Positions 25,438 to 32,142 of a stretch of DNA of 35,613 bases are shown one piece after another. The stretch is from Janthinobacterium sp. UMAB-56 (GTDB lineage Bacteria > Pseudomonadota > Gammaproteobacteria > Burkholderiales > Burkholderiaceae_D). Position numbers and translations under genes: made by a program. The DNA lies in contig NZ_LT607652.1 of the NCBI RefSeq assembly GCF_900095265.1, positions 380,163 to 415,775 on the forward strand, in the 5' to 3' direction. Numbering within the stretch: the stretch's first letter is position 1; the number at the start of each line of letters is the position of its first letter. The notes beneath the pieces are model-generated. The model searched no databases. It was given only the letters and a program-made list of their open reading frames with translations, and was not told the origin of the DNA.

Positions 25438-25464
25438 ATGCAGACCCGCCCGGTTCCGGCGCTG

Positions 25465-25480
25465 CCCAGCAGAAGCTGGG
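25465..25480. terminator. Small hairpin after imuB
   Basis: CCCAGC (25465-25470) pairs with GCTGGG (25475-25480) over an AGAA loop, 28 bases after imuB. It is a weak terminator candidate without a T run. TATACT at 25490-25495 just after it may be a -10 box for the next gene. Confidence 0.35.
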
Positions 25481-25536
25481 AGGCTTGGCTATACTTGTTT
25501 TCTTGCATCGCGTCATACACCTCAATAAGGATTTCC

Positions 25537-26241
25537 ATGCATCAACTCTCCGACTTCCCCATCACCCAGAAATGGCCTGCCCGACATCCCGAGCGCTTGC
25601 AGCTGTACTCGCTGCCGACGCCGAACGGCATCAAGGTTTCCATCTTGCTGGAAGAACTGGGCCTGGCGTACGAGCCCCACCTGGTCAGCTTCGAGCAGAA
25701 CGAGCAGCTGTCGCCCGCCTTCCTGTCCCTCAATCCGAACAACAAGATTCCCGCCATCCTCGACCCGCACGGTCCCGATGGCAAGCCGCTGGCCCTGTTC
25801 GAGTCGGGCGCCATCCTGCTGTACCTGGCCGAGAAGACGGGCAAGTTCCTGCCGCAGGACGCGGGCTTGCGCTATGAAACCATCCAGTGGCTGATGTTAC
25901 AGATGGGCGGTATTGGCCCCATGTTTGGTCAGGTGGGCTTTTTCCACAAATTCGCCGGCAAGGACTACGAAGACAAGCGTCCGCTGGAGCGCTATCTCGG
26001 CGAAGCCAAGCGGCTATTGGGCGTACTCGAGCAGCGCCTGCAGGGCCGCGACTGGATCATGGGCGGGCAGTACACGATTGCCGACATCGCCATCTTCCCG
26101 TGGGTGCGCTGCCTCGTGGGTTTTTATGGTGCGGGCGAACTGGTCGGCTTCGATCATTTCCCGAACGTACAGCGCGCGCTCGAGGCGTTTCTGGCCCGTC
26201 CTGCCGTCATGAAAGGCATCGACATCCCCAAGCGTGACTAA
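25537..26241 (+). CDS. Nu-class glutathione S-transferase, YfcG-like
   Basis: A 234-residue thioredoxin-fold glutathione transferase. The N-terminal domain has YSLPTPNGIKVSILLEELGL, LNPNNKIPAILDPHGPDGKPLALFESGAILLYLAEKTGKFLP, close to E. coli YfcG, where the TPN threonine and asparagine contact glutathione and disulfide reductase activity is high. The C-terminal helical domain contains IADIAIFPWVR with the conserved aspartate. The start at 25537 has an AAGG site. It probably reduces disulfides or peroxides rather than conjugating drugs. It occupies the position where dnaE2 usually follows imuB, with its own likely promoter. Confidence 0.9.
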   Translation: MHQLSDFPITQKWPARHPERLQLYSLPTPNGIKVSILLEELGLAYEPHLVSFEQNEQLSPAFLSLNPNNKIPAILDPHGPDGKPLALFESGAILLYLAEKTGKFLPQDAGLRYETIQWLMLQMGGIGPMFGQVGFFHKFAGKDYEDKRPLERYLGEAKRLLGVLEQRLQGRDWIMGGQYTIADIAIFPWVRCLVGFYGAGELVGFDHFPNVQRALEAFLARPAVMKGIDIPKRD

Positions 26242-26320
26242 AGTGCAGCCTGCAGGCGGCGGCCGGGCGGCGCTACAATGCGTCATCGGCCGCGCTGCGC
26301 GGCAGCTTTGATCTGAGACA

Positions 26321-27079
26321 ATGAAATCCACCCGGCAAGATTTCCCCGGCGCGCACGGCCATGTGCTGGCGGCGCGCCTCGACGCGCCCGATGGCGCCAT
26401 CCGCGCCTACGCGCTGTTCGCCCATTGCTTTACCTGCGGCAAGGATGTGCTGGCCGCGCGGCGCATCGCGCAAGGCTTGACGCAACACGGCATCGCCGTG
26501 CTGCGCTTCGACTTTACAGGGCTGGGCGCCAGCGGGGGCGAATTTGCCGCCACCAATTTCTCGTCGAATGTGGACGACCTGCTTGCCGCCGCCGACTTTT
26601 TGCGGGCAAAACACGCTGCGCCGCAATTGCTGATCGGCCATAGCCTGGGCGGCGCCGCCGTGCTGGCTGCTGCCGCGCAAGTGCCGGAAGCCACCGCCGT
26701 GGTAACGCTTGCCGCCCCCAGCACACCCGCGTATGTCACGCGCATGTTCAGCGACCATCTGGAGCAAATCGCCGCCGAGGGCGAGGCGCTGGTGCAATTG
26801 GAAGGGCGGCCATTCCGTATCCGCCAGCAATTCGTCGACGATGCGGGCAGCCACAGCCTGAAGGCTCACATCGCCGGGCTGCGCCGCGCCCTGCTGGTGA
26901 TGCACGCGCCGAACGACACGACGGTGAGCCTGTCGAACGCGATGGAGATATTTACGGCAGCGAAGCACCCGAAAAGTTTCGTTTCGCTCGACGATGCCGA
27001 TCACTTATTGACGGGACGCGATGATGCGGCGTATGTCGCCAACGTCATCGCCGCGTGGAGCGCGCGCTACATCTCCTGA
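26321..27079 (+). CDS. Alpha/beta hydrolase
   Basis: A 252-residue serine hydrolase with nucleophile S108 in [11 protein letters not shown], acid D199 in HAPNDTTV and histidine 228 in DDADHLL. The stretch [25 protein letters not shown] and [13 protein letters not shown] is typical of the hydrolase half of bifunctional hydrolase-OsmC proteins of about 400 residues. Here the gene ends right after the hydrolase domain and no OsmC part follows. The substrate is unknown. It is on the same strand as the glutathione transferase, 79 bases away, and may share transcripts with it. Confidence 0.86.
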   Translation: MKSTRQDFPGAHGHVLAARLDAPDGAIRAYALFAHCFTCGKDVLAARRIAQGLTQHGIAVLRFDFTGLGASGGEFAATNFSSNVDDLLAAADFLRAKHAAPQLLIGHSLGGAAVLAAAAQVPEATAVVTLAAPSTPAYVTRMFSDHLEQIAAEGEALVQLEGRPFRIRQQFVDDAGSHSLKAHIAGLRRALLVMHAPNDTTVSLSNAMEIFTAAKHPKSFVSLDDADHLLTGRDDAAYVANVIAAWSARYIS

Positions 27080-27090
27080 ACAATTGCCCA

Positions 27091-27123
27091 TGAAAAACGC
27101 CGCGGCAGCAGAAGCTGGCGCGG
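27091..27123 (-). terminator. Intrinsic terminator of the small unknown gene
   Basis: On the minus strand CGCCGCG (27123-27117) pairs with CGCGGCG (27102-27096), with an inner CAGC/GCTG stem, followed by five T (27095-27091). It lies 20 bases after the stop of the gene at 27144-27494 and between convergent genes. Confidence 0.75.
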
Positions 27124-27143
27124 CGCAGACGGGGGAGAGCGTA

Positions 27144-27494
27144 TTAATCGTCGTCAAATTCGGCGGATAAATCCTTCCAGCCCTTGGTGACGGCAAAGGT
27201 GGAAAATTCCTCGGGCGCTTCCAGGACGATCAGTTTCTTGTCTTGCAAGCCCAGGTCGCCATGGCCGAAGTCGGGGCCGACGTAGCCGAGGCTGCGCAAG
27301 CGGGCCAGGATGTGGCCGACCAGGGTCTTGTCCTTATAGGCGCCCGCTTCGAGCGGGGCGGCGAAATCGACGTACACGTCGATGATGCCGTAGCCTTCAT
27401 CGAAGATGCGGATGGCCTTGATGTCGTGGGCACGGCCGGAGCCGTCGGTGGCCTTGAAGGGGCCGCTGAGCTGGATGTCGGTGTCATTGTTCAT
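27144..27494 (-). CDS. Small conserved protein of unknown function
   Basis: A 116-residue soluble protein starting at ATG 27494 (MNNDTDIQLSGPFKATDGSG). No family with a known role is recognised. It has a beta-rich first half (AIRIFDEGYGIIDVYVDFAAPLEAG), a helical middle (DKTLVGHILARLRSLGY) and a highly acidic end (SAEFDDD). No signal peptide, membrane helix or cysteine is present. It has its own terminator and is divergent from the Hsp20 gene, with a 222-base gap between them. Codon use is like that of its neighbours, so it is probably a real, resident gene. Confidence 0.75.
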   Translation of the reverse strand: MNNDTDIQLSGPFKATDGSGRAHDIKAIRIFDEGYGIIDVYVDFAAPLEAGAYKDKTLVGHILARLRSLGYVGPDFGHGDLGLQDKKLIVLEAPEEFSTFAVTKGWKDLSAEFDDD

Positions 27495-27619
27495 GCCGTC
27501 AGCATACACCAAAAGCCGGCACCGCAGAGGGGGCGTCATGCAAGCCCCTCGGGATGGAGCGTGTAAAAATTTCTTACAAATTTAGTGGCGTCTGGGGCAT
27601 TTTTCGTCAATTTCAAGGC

Positions 27620-27647
27620 CTTGAAGGCCGCTTGATCGTCCTTAGAT
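27620..27647 (+). promoter_or_regulatory. Putative heat-shock (sigma-32) promoter of hsp20
   Basis: CTTGAA at 27620-27625 is a perfect sigma-32 -35 box; 14 bases later CCTTAGAT (27640-27647) is a partial match to the CCCCATnT -10 box. The -35 box is also the right half of a 14-bp palindrome, TTCAAGGCCTTGAA (27612-27625). Position fits transcription starting just before the thermometer leader. Confidence 0.55.
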
Positions 27648-27657
27648 TGGGTAGCAA

Positions 27658-27709
27658 GCGGATGCTCACGGTGAGGTCCGCCCCTCTTATCGCTTCATTT
27701 GAAAAGGAT
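27658..27709 (+). promoter_or_regulatory. ROSE-like RNA thermometer in the hsp20 leader
   Basis: Two hairpins precede the chaperone. The first is strong: GCGGA (27658-27662)/TCCGC (27677-27681) plus CTCA/TGAG inside. The second covers the ribosome site: A-TC-(G)-CTT at 27689-27695 pairs with AAGGAT at 27704-27709, leaving G27692 bulged. The left arm contains TCGCT, matching the U(U/C)GCU signature of ROSE elements, opposite the AGGA of the Shine-Dalgarno. ROSE elements melt on heating and free translation of small heat-shock genes, which is exactly the gene downstream. Confidence 0.72.
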
Positions 27710-27716
27710 ATTTATC

Positions 27717-28190
27717 ATGCGTACTTTTGACCTTGCACCCCTGTACCGTTCCGCCATTGGCTTTGATCGCCTGGCTCAGTTGCTCAACGAACAGCGCGCC
27801 GATGCGCAGCCCAGCTATCCGCCCTACAACATCGAACTGGTGTCGGAAGACAAATACCGCATCGTGATGGCCTTGGCCGGATTCTCGCGCGAAGAGATCG
27901 ACATCATCACCGAACGCGATTCCCTGCACGTCACCGGCCGCAAGCAGAAAGAGGGCGGCGAGCGCACGTTCTTGCACCGCGGCATCGCTGCCCGCGATTT
28001 CGAACAGCGTTTCCAGCTGGCCAACCACGTGAAGGTGACGGGCGCCACGTTTGAAAACGGCATGCTGACCATCGACTTGGTGCGGGAAGTGCCGGAAGCG
28101 CTGAAACCGCGCAAGATCGAGATCGGCAGTGGCAGCGACAGCATTTCCGGCGCCACCGTCAGCACGCTGGAACAGCGTCAGGCAGCTTGA
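27717..28190 (+). CDS. Small heat-shock protein, Hsp20/IbpA type
   Basis: A 157-residue ATP-independent chaperone that holds unfolding proteins. The start MRTFDLAPLYRSAIGFDRLAQLL is of the IbpA type. The alpha-crystallin domain spans about 35-125 (YPPYNIELVSEDKYRIVMALAGFSREEIDI, then RTFLHRGIAARDFEQRFQLANHVKVTGATFENGMLTIDL). The C-terminal region contains KPRKIEI, the usual I-x-I-like anchor. The ribosome site AAGGAT lies in the ROSE hairpin, so translation should rise with temperature. The stop codon is inside a perfect 10-bp tandem duplication. Confidence 0.93.
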   Translation: MRTFDLAPLYRSAIGFDRLAQLLNEQRADAQPSYPPYNIELVSEDKYRIVMALAGFSREEIDIITERDSLHVTGRKQKEGGERTFLHRGIAARDFEQRFQLANHVKVTGATFENGMLTIDLVREVPEALKPRKIEIGSGSDSISGATVSTLEQRQAA

Positions 28191-28206
28191 GCTGATTTGA
28201 GCTGAT
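28187..28206 (+). repeat. 10-bp tandem duplication across the hsp20 stop
   Basis: TTGAGCTGAT occurs twice in direct succession (28187-28196 and 28197-28206); the first copy contains the TGA stop of hsp20. Confidence 0.6.
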
Positions 28207-28264
28207 CCCGGCGCCATGCGCTGGCGCTGGCGGCAGGGGGTTGCCCCTCGCCATGCAGTAAAAT

Positions 28265-28287
28265 ACTGGCCGGTTGATCCGGCCAGT
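28265..28287. terminator. Hairpin downstream of hsp20
   Basis: ACTGGCCGG (28265-28273) and CCGGCCAGT (28279-28287) form a perfect 9-bp stem with a 5-base loop, 74 bases after hsp20. There is no T tract. A second small hairpin, GGGCCC-GTTC-GGGCCC, follows at 28298-28313. Confidence 0.5.
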
Positions 28288-28351
28288 GTCACGTCCAGGG
28301 CCCGTTCGGGCCCTTCATCGCCCGCCATGCGAGGTGTGCGCGGAGCGCAAG

Positions 28352-28368
28352 ATTAAACCCTGCTTAAA
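28352..28368 (+). promoter_or_regulatory. Distal TTAA direct repeat, PmrA/QseB-like box
   Basis: ATTAAA and CTTAAA are placed with an 11-base period (TTAA at 28353 and 28364), the arrangement of boxes bound by PmrA/QseB-type regulators (YTTAAK-N5-YTTAAK). Located about 100 bases before degP. It is the upstream member of a pair with 28400-28416. Confidence 0.5.
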
Positions 28369-28399
28369 GGCGCGGACGCCTGTTTCCAAGTGGAAAAAT

Positions 28400-28440
28400 G
28401 TTAAGCACCGCCTAAGACTCGTGGCCCACTATTGCATACA
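28400..28440 (+). promoter_or_regulatory. Proximal regulator box and promoter of degP
   Basis: GTTAAG and CCTAAG (28400-28416) again repeat with an 11-base period. The second half covers 28412-28417, which is 17 bases before CATACA (28435-28440), the best -10 candidate. A regulator bound here would overlap the -35 region, as in class II activation by OmpR-family regulators. The OmpR-family regulator encoded after degP is the likely ligand. Confidence 0.5.
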
Positions 28441-28469
28441 TCAGTATCTCATTGAATGAGGAGCAATCC

Positions 28470-29984
28470 ATGGAACAGCAAACGAATACCGCATCCCTGA
28501 AAATCAAACGCACCGTAGCCGCGCTGGCCGCGATCGGTGTGCTGGGCGCCGGCGGCGCCATGGTGGTTCATCAGAACAATGCCGGCGCGAATGCCGCCGC
28601 CAGCGCAGCCCCCGCCCCCGTGGCTGCCGCTGTCGCACCTGCCGCCAGCGCACCGCTGGTGGCCTTGCCCGACTTTAGCCAGATCGCCGCGCGCAACAGC
28701 CCGGCCGTCGTCAACATCAGCGTCACCGGCAGCACCAAGGTAGCCTACGACCCTTCGGCGCAGGCTGGCAATGACGATTTCGGCAACGACCCCTTCTTCG
28801 AATTCTTCCGCCGCTTCCAGGGGCCGCAGGGCGGGCAGCGCGGTGGCCGCGACGTGCCCACGCATGGCCTCGGTTCCGGCTTCATCGTCAGCCCGGACGG
28901 CGTCATCATGACGAATGCCCACGTGGTGCGCGATGCGCGCGAAGTGACCGTCAAGCTCAACGACCGCCGCGAATTCCGCGCCAAGGTGCTGGGTACCGAT
29001 CCGAAGACCGATATCGCCGTGCTGAAAATCGATGCCAACAACCTGCCCATCGTGCCGCTCGGCCATTCGAGCGACCTGAAAGTGGGCGAGTGGGTGCTGG
29101 CCATCGGTTCGCCATACGGCTTCGACAGCACGGTGACGGCCGGCGTCGTCAGCGCCAAGGGCCGTTCCCTGCCCGACGACAGCAATGTGCCCTTCATCCA
29201 GACGGACGTGGCAGTGAACCCCGGCAACTCGGGTGGTCCGCTATTCAATACGCGCGGCGAAGTGGTCGGCATCAATTCGCAGATCTACAGCCAGACGGGC
29301 GGCTTCCAGGGGCTGTCGTTCGCCATTCCCATTGACCTTGCCGGCCGCATCAAGGACCAGATCGTCGCCACGGGCAAGGCCAGCCATGCCAAGCTGGGCG
29401 TGACGGTGCAGGAAGTCAACCAGGGCTTTGCCGACTCGTTCAAGCTGGCCACGCCGGAAGGCGCGCTGGTGGCTAACGTGGAGCGGGGCAGTCCGGCCGA
29501 CAAGGCGGGCCTGAAGTCGGGCGACGTAGTGCGCAAGGTAAATGGTCAGCGCATCATCGGCTCGGCCGACTTGCCGGCGCTGGTGGGTACGTCCTTGCCG
29601 GGCGACAAGATCAGCATGGATGTCTGGCGCGACGGCAAGATCGTCAGCCTGACGGCAACGCTGGGCAATGCGGCCGACAGGGTGGCCGAGGTGGCAAAAA
29701 GCGACAGCGCGGCAGGCAAGGTAAAGCTGGGCCTGGCCCTGCGTCCCTTGCAATCGGATGAAAAACGCGAGGCGGGCATCAGCGCCGGCTTGCTGGTGGA
29801 AGACGCGGGCGGTGCTGCCGCGAATGCCGGGGTACAGCCGGGTGACGTGCTATTGTCGGTGAATGGCCGTCCCGTCAACACGGTCGAGCAGGTGCGCGAC
29901 GTGGTGGAAAAATCCGCCAAGTCGGTGGCCTTGCTGATACAGCGCGGCCCCGATAAGATATTCATTCCCGTGCGTTTGGGTTAA
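28470..29984 (+). CDS. Periplasmic serine protease/chaperone, DegP/MucD (Do) family
   Basis: A 504-residue envelope quality-control protease. A hydrophobic segment at about 12-33 exports or anchors it, followed by an alanine/proline-rich linker. The trypsin-like domain carries H151 (MTNAHVV), D181 (PKTDIAVL) and S254 (NPGNSGGPLF). Two PDZ domains follow (about 300-400 and 410-500), with GSPADKAGLKSGDVV and GAAANAGVQPGDVLL. The start at 28470 has a GAGGAG site. It lies upstream of a two-component system on the same strand, 67 bases away, and behind TTAA boxes. It thus appears to be both member and target of an envelope-stress regulon. Whether it is closer to DegP, DegQ or MucD cannot be settled by eye. 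Confidence 0.93.
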   Translation: MEQQTNTASLKIKRTVAALAAIGVLGAGGAMVVHQNNAGANAAASAAPAPVAAAVAPAASAPLVALPDFSQIAARNSPAVVNISVTGSTKVAYDPSAQAGNDDFGNDPFFEFFRRFQGPQGGQRGGRDVPTHGLGSGFIVSPDGVIMTNAHVVRDAREVTVKLNDRREFRAKVLGTDPKTDIAVLKIDANNLPIVPLGHSSDLKVGEWVLAIGSPYGFDSTVTAGVVSAKGRSLPDDSNVPFIQTDVAVNPGNSGGPLFNTRGEVVGINSQIYSQTGGFQGLSFAIPIDLAGRIKDQIVATGKASHAKLGVTVQEVNQGFADSFKLATPEGALVANVERGSPADKAGLKSGDVVRKVNGQRIIGSADLPALVGTSLPGDKISMDVWRDGKIVSLTATLGNAADRVAEVAKSDSAAGKVKLGLALRPLQSDEKREAGISAGLLVEDAGGAAANAGVQPGDVLLSVNGRPVNTVEQVRDVVEKSAKSVALLIQRGPDKIFIPVRLG

Positions 29985-29998
29985 TGACTACGTACCGT

Positions 29999-30018
29999 GG
30001 TCTGATCCCAGCCTTTCG
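29999..30018 (+). repeat. Copy 2 of a short dispersed repeat
   Basis: GGTCTGATCCCAGCCTTTCG matches 8408-8427 at 18 of 20 positions, same orientation. It occupies the middle of the 67-base gap between degP and its downstream response regulator gene. Confidence 0.5.
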
Positions 30019-30051
30019 CTGTGCGACTAAAGAATAGAACAAGGAGCAGCC

Positions 30052-30711
30052 ATGCGGCTATTGCTGGTAGAAGACGATACGATGATCGGCGAGGTGGTGC
30101 TCGATTTGCTGCGCGCCGAGCATTACGCGGTGGACTGGGTCAAGGATGGCGACATGGCCGACACTGCCCTGCAGACGCAGACCTACGACCTGGTGCTGCT
30201 GGACCTGGGCTTGCCACGCAAGGATGGTCTCGACGTGCTGCGCTCGATGCGTTTGCGCAAACTGGATACGCCGGTGCTGGTGGCCACGGCGCGCGATGCC
30301 ATCGAGCAGCGCATCGCTGGCCTCGACGCGGGCGCCGACGATTACGTCTTGAAGCCGTATGACCTCGACGAATTGCTGGCGCGCATACGTGCCCTGCTGC
30401 GGCGCGCCTCGGGGCGGCCGGAACCGATCTTTGAACACCAGGGCGTCTCCATCAATCCGCTGACGCGCGAAGTGATCGCCGAGGGCCATCCCGTCAACCT
30501 GTCGGCGCGCGAATGGGCCGTACTGGAAGCCTTGATCGCACGCCCCGGCATCGTGCTGTCGCGCGCGCAGCTGGAAGAAAAACTGTACAGCTGGAAGGAT
30601 GAAGTCAACAGCAATGCCGTGGAAGTGTATATCCACGGTTTGCGCAAGAAGCTGGGCAGCGACTTGATCCAGAACGTGCGCGGCCTCGGCTACATGGTGC
30701 CAAAGGCATGA
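30052..30711 (+). CDS. OmpR-family response regulator, QseB/PmrA-like
   Basis: A 219-residue regulator: receiver domain 1-115 with E7-D8-D9, phosphoacceptor D51 (LVLLDLGLPRKDG) and K101 (YVLKPYD), then a winged-helix domain (about 125-219) with LSAREWAVLEALIARPG and NAVEVYIHGLRKKLG. A good AGGAGC site precedes ATG 30052. Its stop overlaps the kinase start by ATGA. The winged-helix sequence and kinase type fit the QseB/PmrA subgroup, whose members bind TTAA direct repeats with 11-bp spacing; such repeats stand before the upstream degP gene. Confidence 0.93.
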   Translation: MRLLLVEDDTMIGEVVLDLLRAEHYAVDWVKDGDMADTALQTQTYDLVLLDLGLPRKDGLDVLRSMRLRKLDTPVLVATARDAIEQRIAGLDAGADDYVLKPYDLDELLARIRALLRRASGRPEPIFEHQGVSINPLTREVIAEGHPVNLSAREWAVLEALIARPGIVLSRAQLEEKLYSWKDEVNSNAVEVYIHGLRKKLGSDLIQNVRGLGYMVPKA

Positions 30712-32048
30712 GGATGAAGGTCACGGTGACGCATTCGCTGCGCGGCCGCCTGCTGTGGTTTTTGCTGGCGGCCATCATCATGGCGGCCCTGGCCCAGGCC
30801 TCGATCGCCTACCGCAGCGCCCTGTACGACGCCGACCAGATTTTCGATTACCACATGCAGCAGATGGCCCTGTCGCTGCGCTCCGGCGCGCCGCTGGCCA
30901 ACCACGCGCAAGCCTTGCCCGCCGACCCCGTCAACAACGACATGGTGGTGCAGGTGTGGACGCCGGATGGCGTGCAGGTCTTCCGTTCGATCACGCGCGC
31001 GGAACTGCCGCAGCGCGCCGTGCTGGGCTTTTCCAATGTGAAGGCGAACGGCACCACTTACCGCATCTTTTCCGTGCAAACCAGTTCCCAGACCGTGCAG
31101 ATCGCCCAGGACATGGCCGTGCGCAAGCGCATGGCCGGCAGCCTGGCGCTGCGCACGGTGGGGCCCATCGCCCTGATGGCGCCGATTTTGATGCTGGTCG
31201 TATGGTGGGTCGTCAGCGGTTCGCTGGCGCCCGTCTCGCGCGTGCGCAAGCAGGTGGCGGCGCGCCAGGCGGACGATCTGTCGCCCGTCTCGGAAGCGGG
31301 CTTGCCCGACGAAGTGCGGCCCCTGGTGCATGAACTCAATCTCTTGTTCGGGCGCGTCAAAACGGCGTTCGACGCGCAGCAGCATTTTGTCGCCGACGCC
31401 GCGCATGAATTGCGCACGCCGCTGGCGGCCCTGAAACTGCAGGTATTGAGCCTGGAACGGGCCGAGTCGGAAGAAAAGCGCAGCCTGGCGACCTCCCGCG
31501 TCAGCGCCGGCATCGAGCGGGCCACGCGCCTGGTCGAGCAATTGCTGGTGCTGGCGCGCCAGGAGGCGAGCGCCGCCAGCGGCGACCAGCTGCAGGCGGT
31601 GGACTTGAACGATGTCGTCAAGCGCGCGCTGGGCGACATGGCCGGCATCGCGCAGGCGCGCAAGATCGACCTCGGCCTGCACCACATGGACCCGGCCAAG
31701 GTGTCCGGCCAGGCCGACGCCCTCAACATCATGCTGCGCAACCTGGTCGACAACGCCATCAAATACACGCCGCAGGGTGGCATGGTCGACATCGACCTGC
31801 GCGCCAGCCCTGCCGGCGTAAGCTTATCCGTGGAAGACAACGGCCCCGGCATTCCGCCCGAGGAGCGCGAGCGCGTCTTCAGCCGCTTCTACCGCGTACC
31901 CGGCACGGACGCCAATGGCAGCGGCCTGGGCCTGGCCATCATCAAGGCGATCGCCGAGCGCCACGGCGCGCGCCTGGTGCTGGACAAATCCGAGCGCCTG
32001 GGCGGGCTGTGCGTGCGCGTGGAATTCCCGCAAGCCGTGAAAAAATAA
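30708..32048 (+). CDS. Sensor histidine kinase, QseC-like
   Basis: A 446-residue membrane kinase. Helix 1 (WFLLAAIIMAALAQASIAY) and helix 2 (VGPIALMAPILMLVVWWVVSG, about residue 150-170) frame a periplasmic domain of the 2CSK_N type (YRSALYDADQIFDYHMQQMALSL), as in QseC. A HAMP-like linker, the phosphoacceptor H233 (FVADAAHELRTPLAALK), N box (LRNLVDNAIKYTP), G1 box (VEDNGPGIPPEERERVF) and G2 box (GSGLGLAI) are all intact. It starts at ATG 30708, overlapping the regulator stop; ATG two codons later is possible. It phosphorylates the regulator encoded just before it. The signal is unknown. Confidence 0.92.
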   Translation: MRMKVTVTHSLRGRLLWFLLAAIIMAALAQASIAYRSALYDADQIFDYHMQQMALSLRSGAPLANHAQALPADPVNNDMVVQVWTPDGVQVFRSITRAELPQRAVLGFSNVKANGTTYRIFSVQTSSQTVQIAQDMAVRKRMAGSLALRTVGPIALMAPILMLVVWWVVSGSLAPVSRVRKQVAARQADDLSPVSEAGLPDEVRPLVHELNLLFGRVKTAFDAQQHFVADAAHELRTPLAALKLQVLSLERAESEEKRSLATSRVSAGIERATRLVEQLLVLARQEASAASGDQLQAVDLNDVVKRALGDMAGIAQARKIDLGLHHMDPAKVSGQADALNIMLRNLVDNAIKYTPQGGMVDIDLRASPAGVSLSVEDNGPGIPPEERERVFSRFYRVPGTDANGSGLGLAIIKAIAERHGARLVLDKSERLGGLCVRVEFPQAVKK

Positions 32049-32078
32049 TGTTTTGATCATGATCTTTGGCATGTTGCA

Positions 32079-32107
32079 TTGACGCGCGCGCCGCTGGCAT
32101 ATATTGT
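32079..32107 (+). promoter_or_regulatory. Sigma-70 promoter of the CoaD-HD fusion gene
   Basis: TTGACG (32079-32084) and TATTGT (32102-32107) are 17 bases apart; transcription would start near 32114, about 30 bases before the ATG. The gene thus appears independent of the upstream kinase. Confidence 0.6.
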
Positions 32108-32142
32108 CTGCGCAATAAGCAATCAAGCAAACGGAGCGCAGC

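Noticed and set aside
26321..27079. Hydrolase gene as a broken hydrolase-OsmC fusion
   Set aside because: The hydrolase domain is complete and no OsmC remnant follows before the terminator; the OsmC domain at 35 kb belongs to a different family architecture. No evidence of decay.
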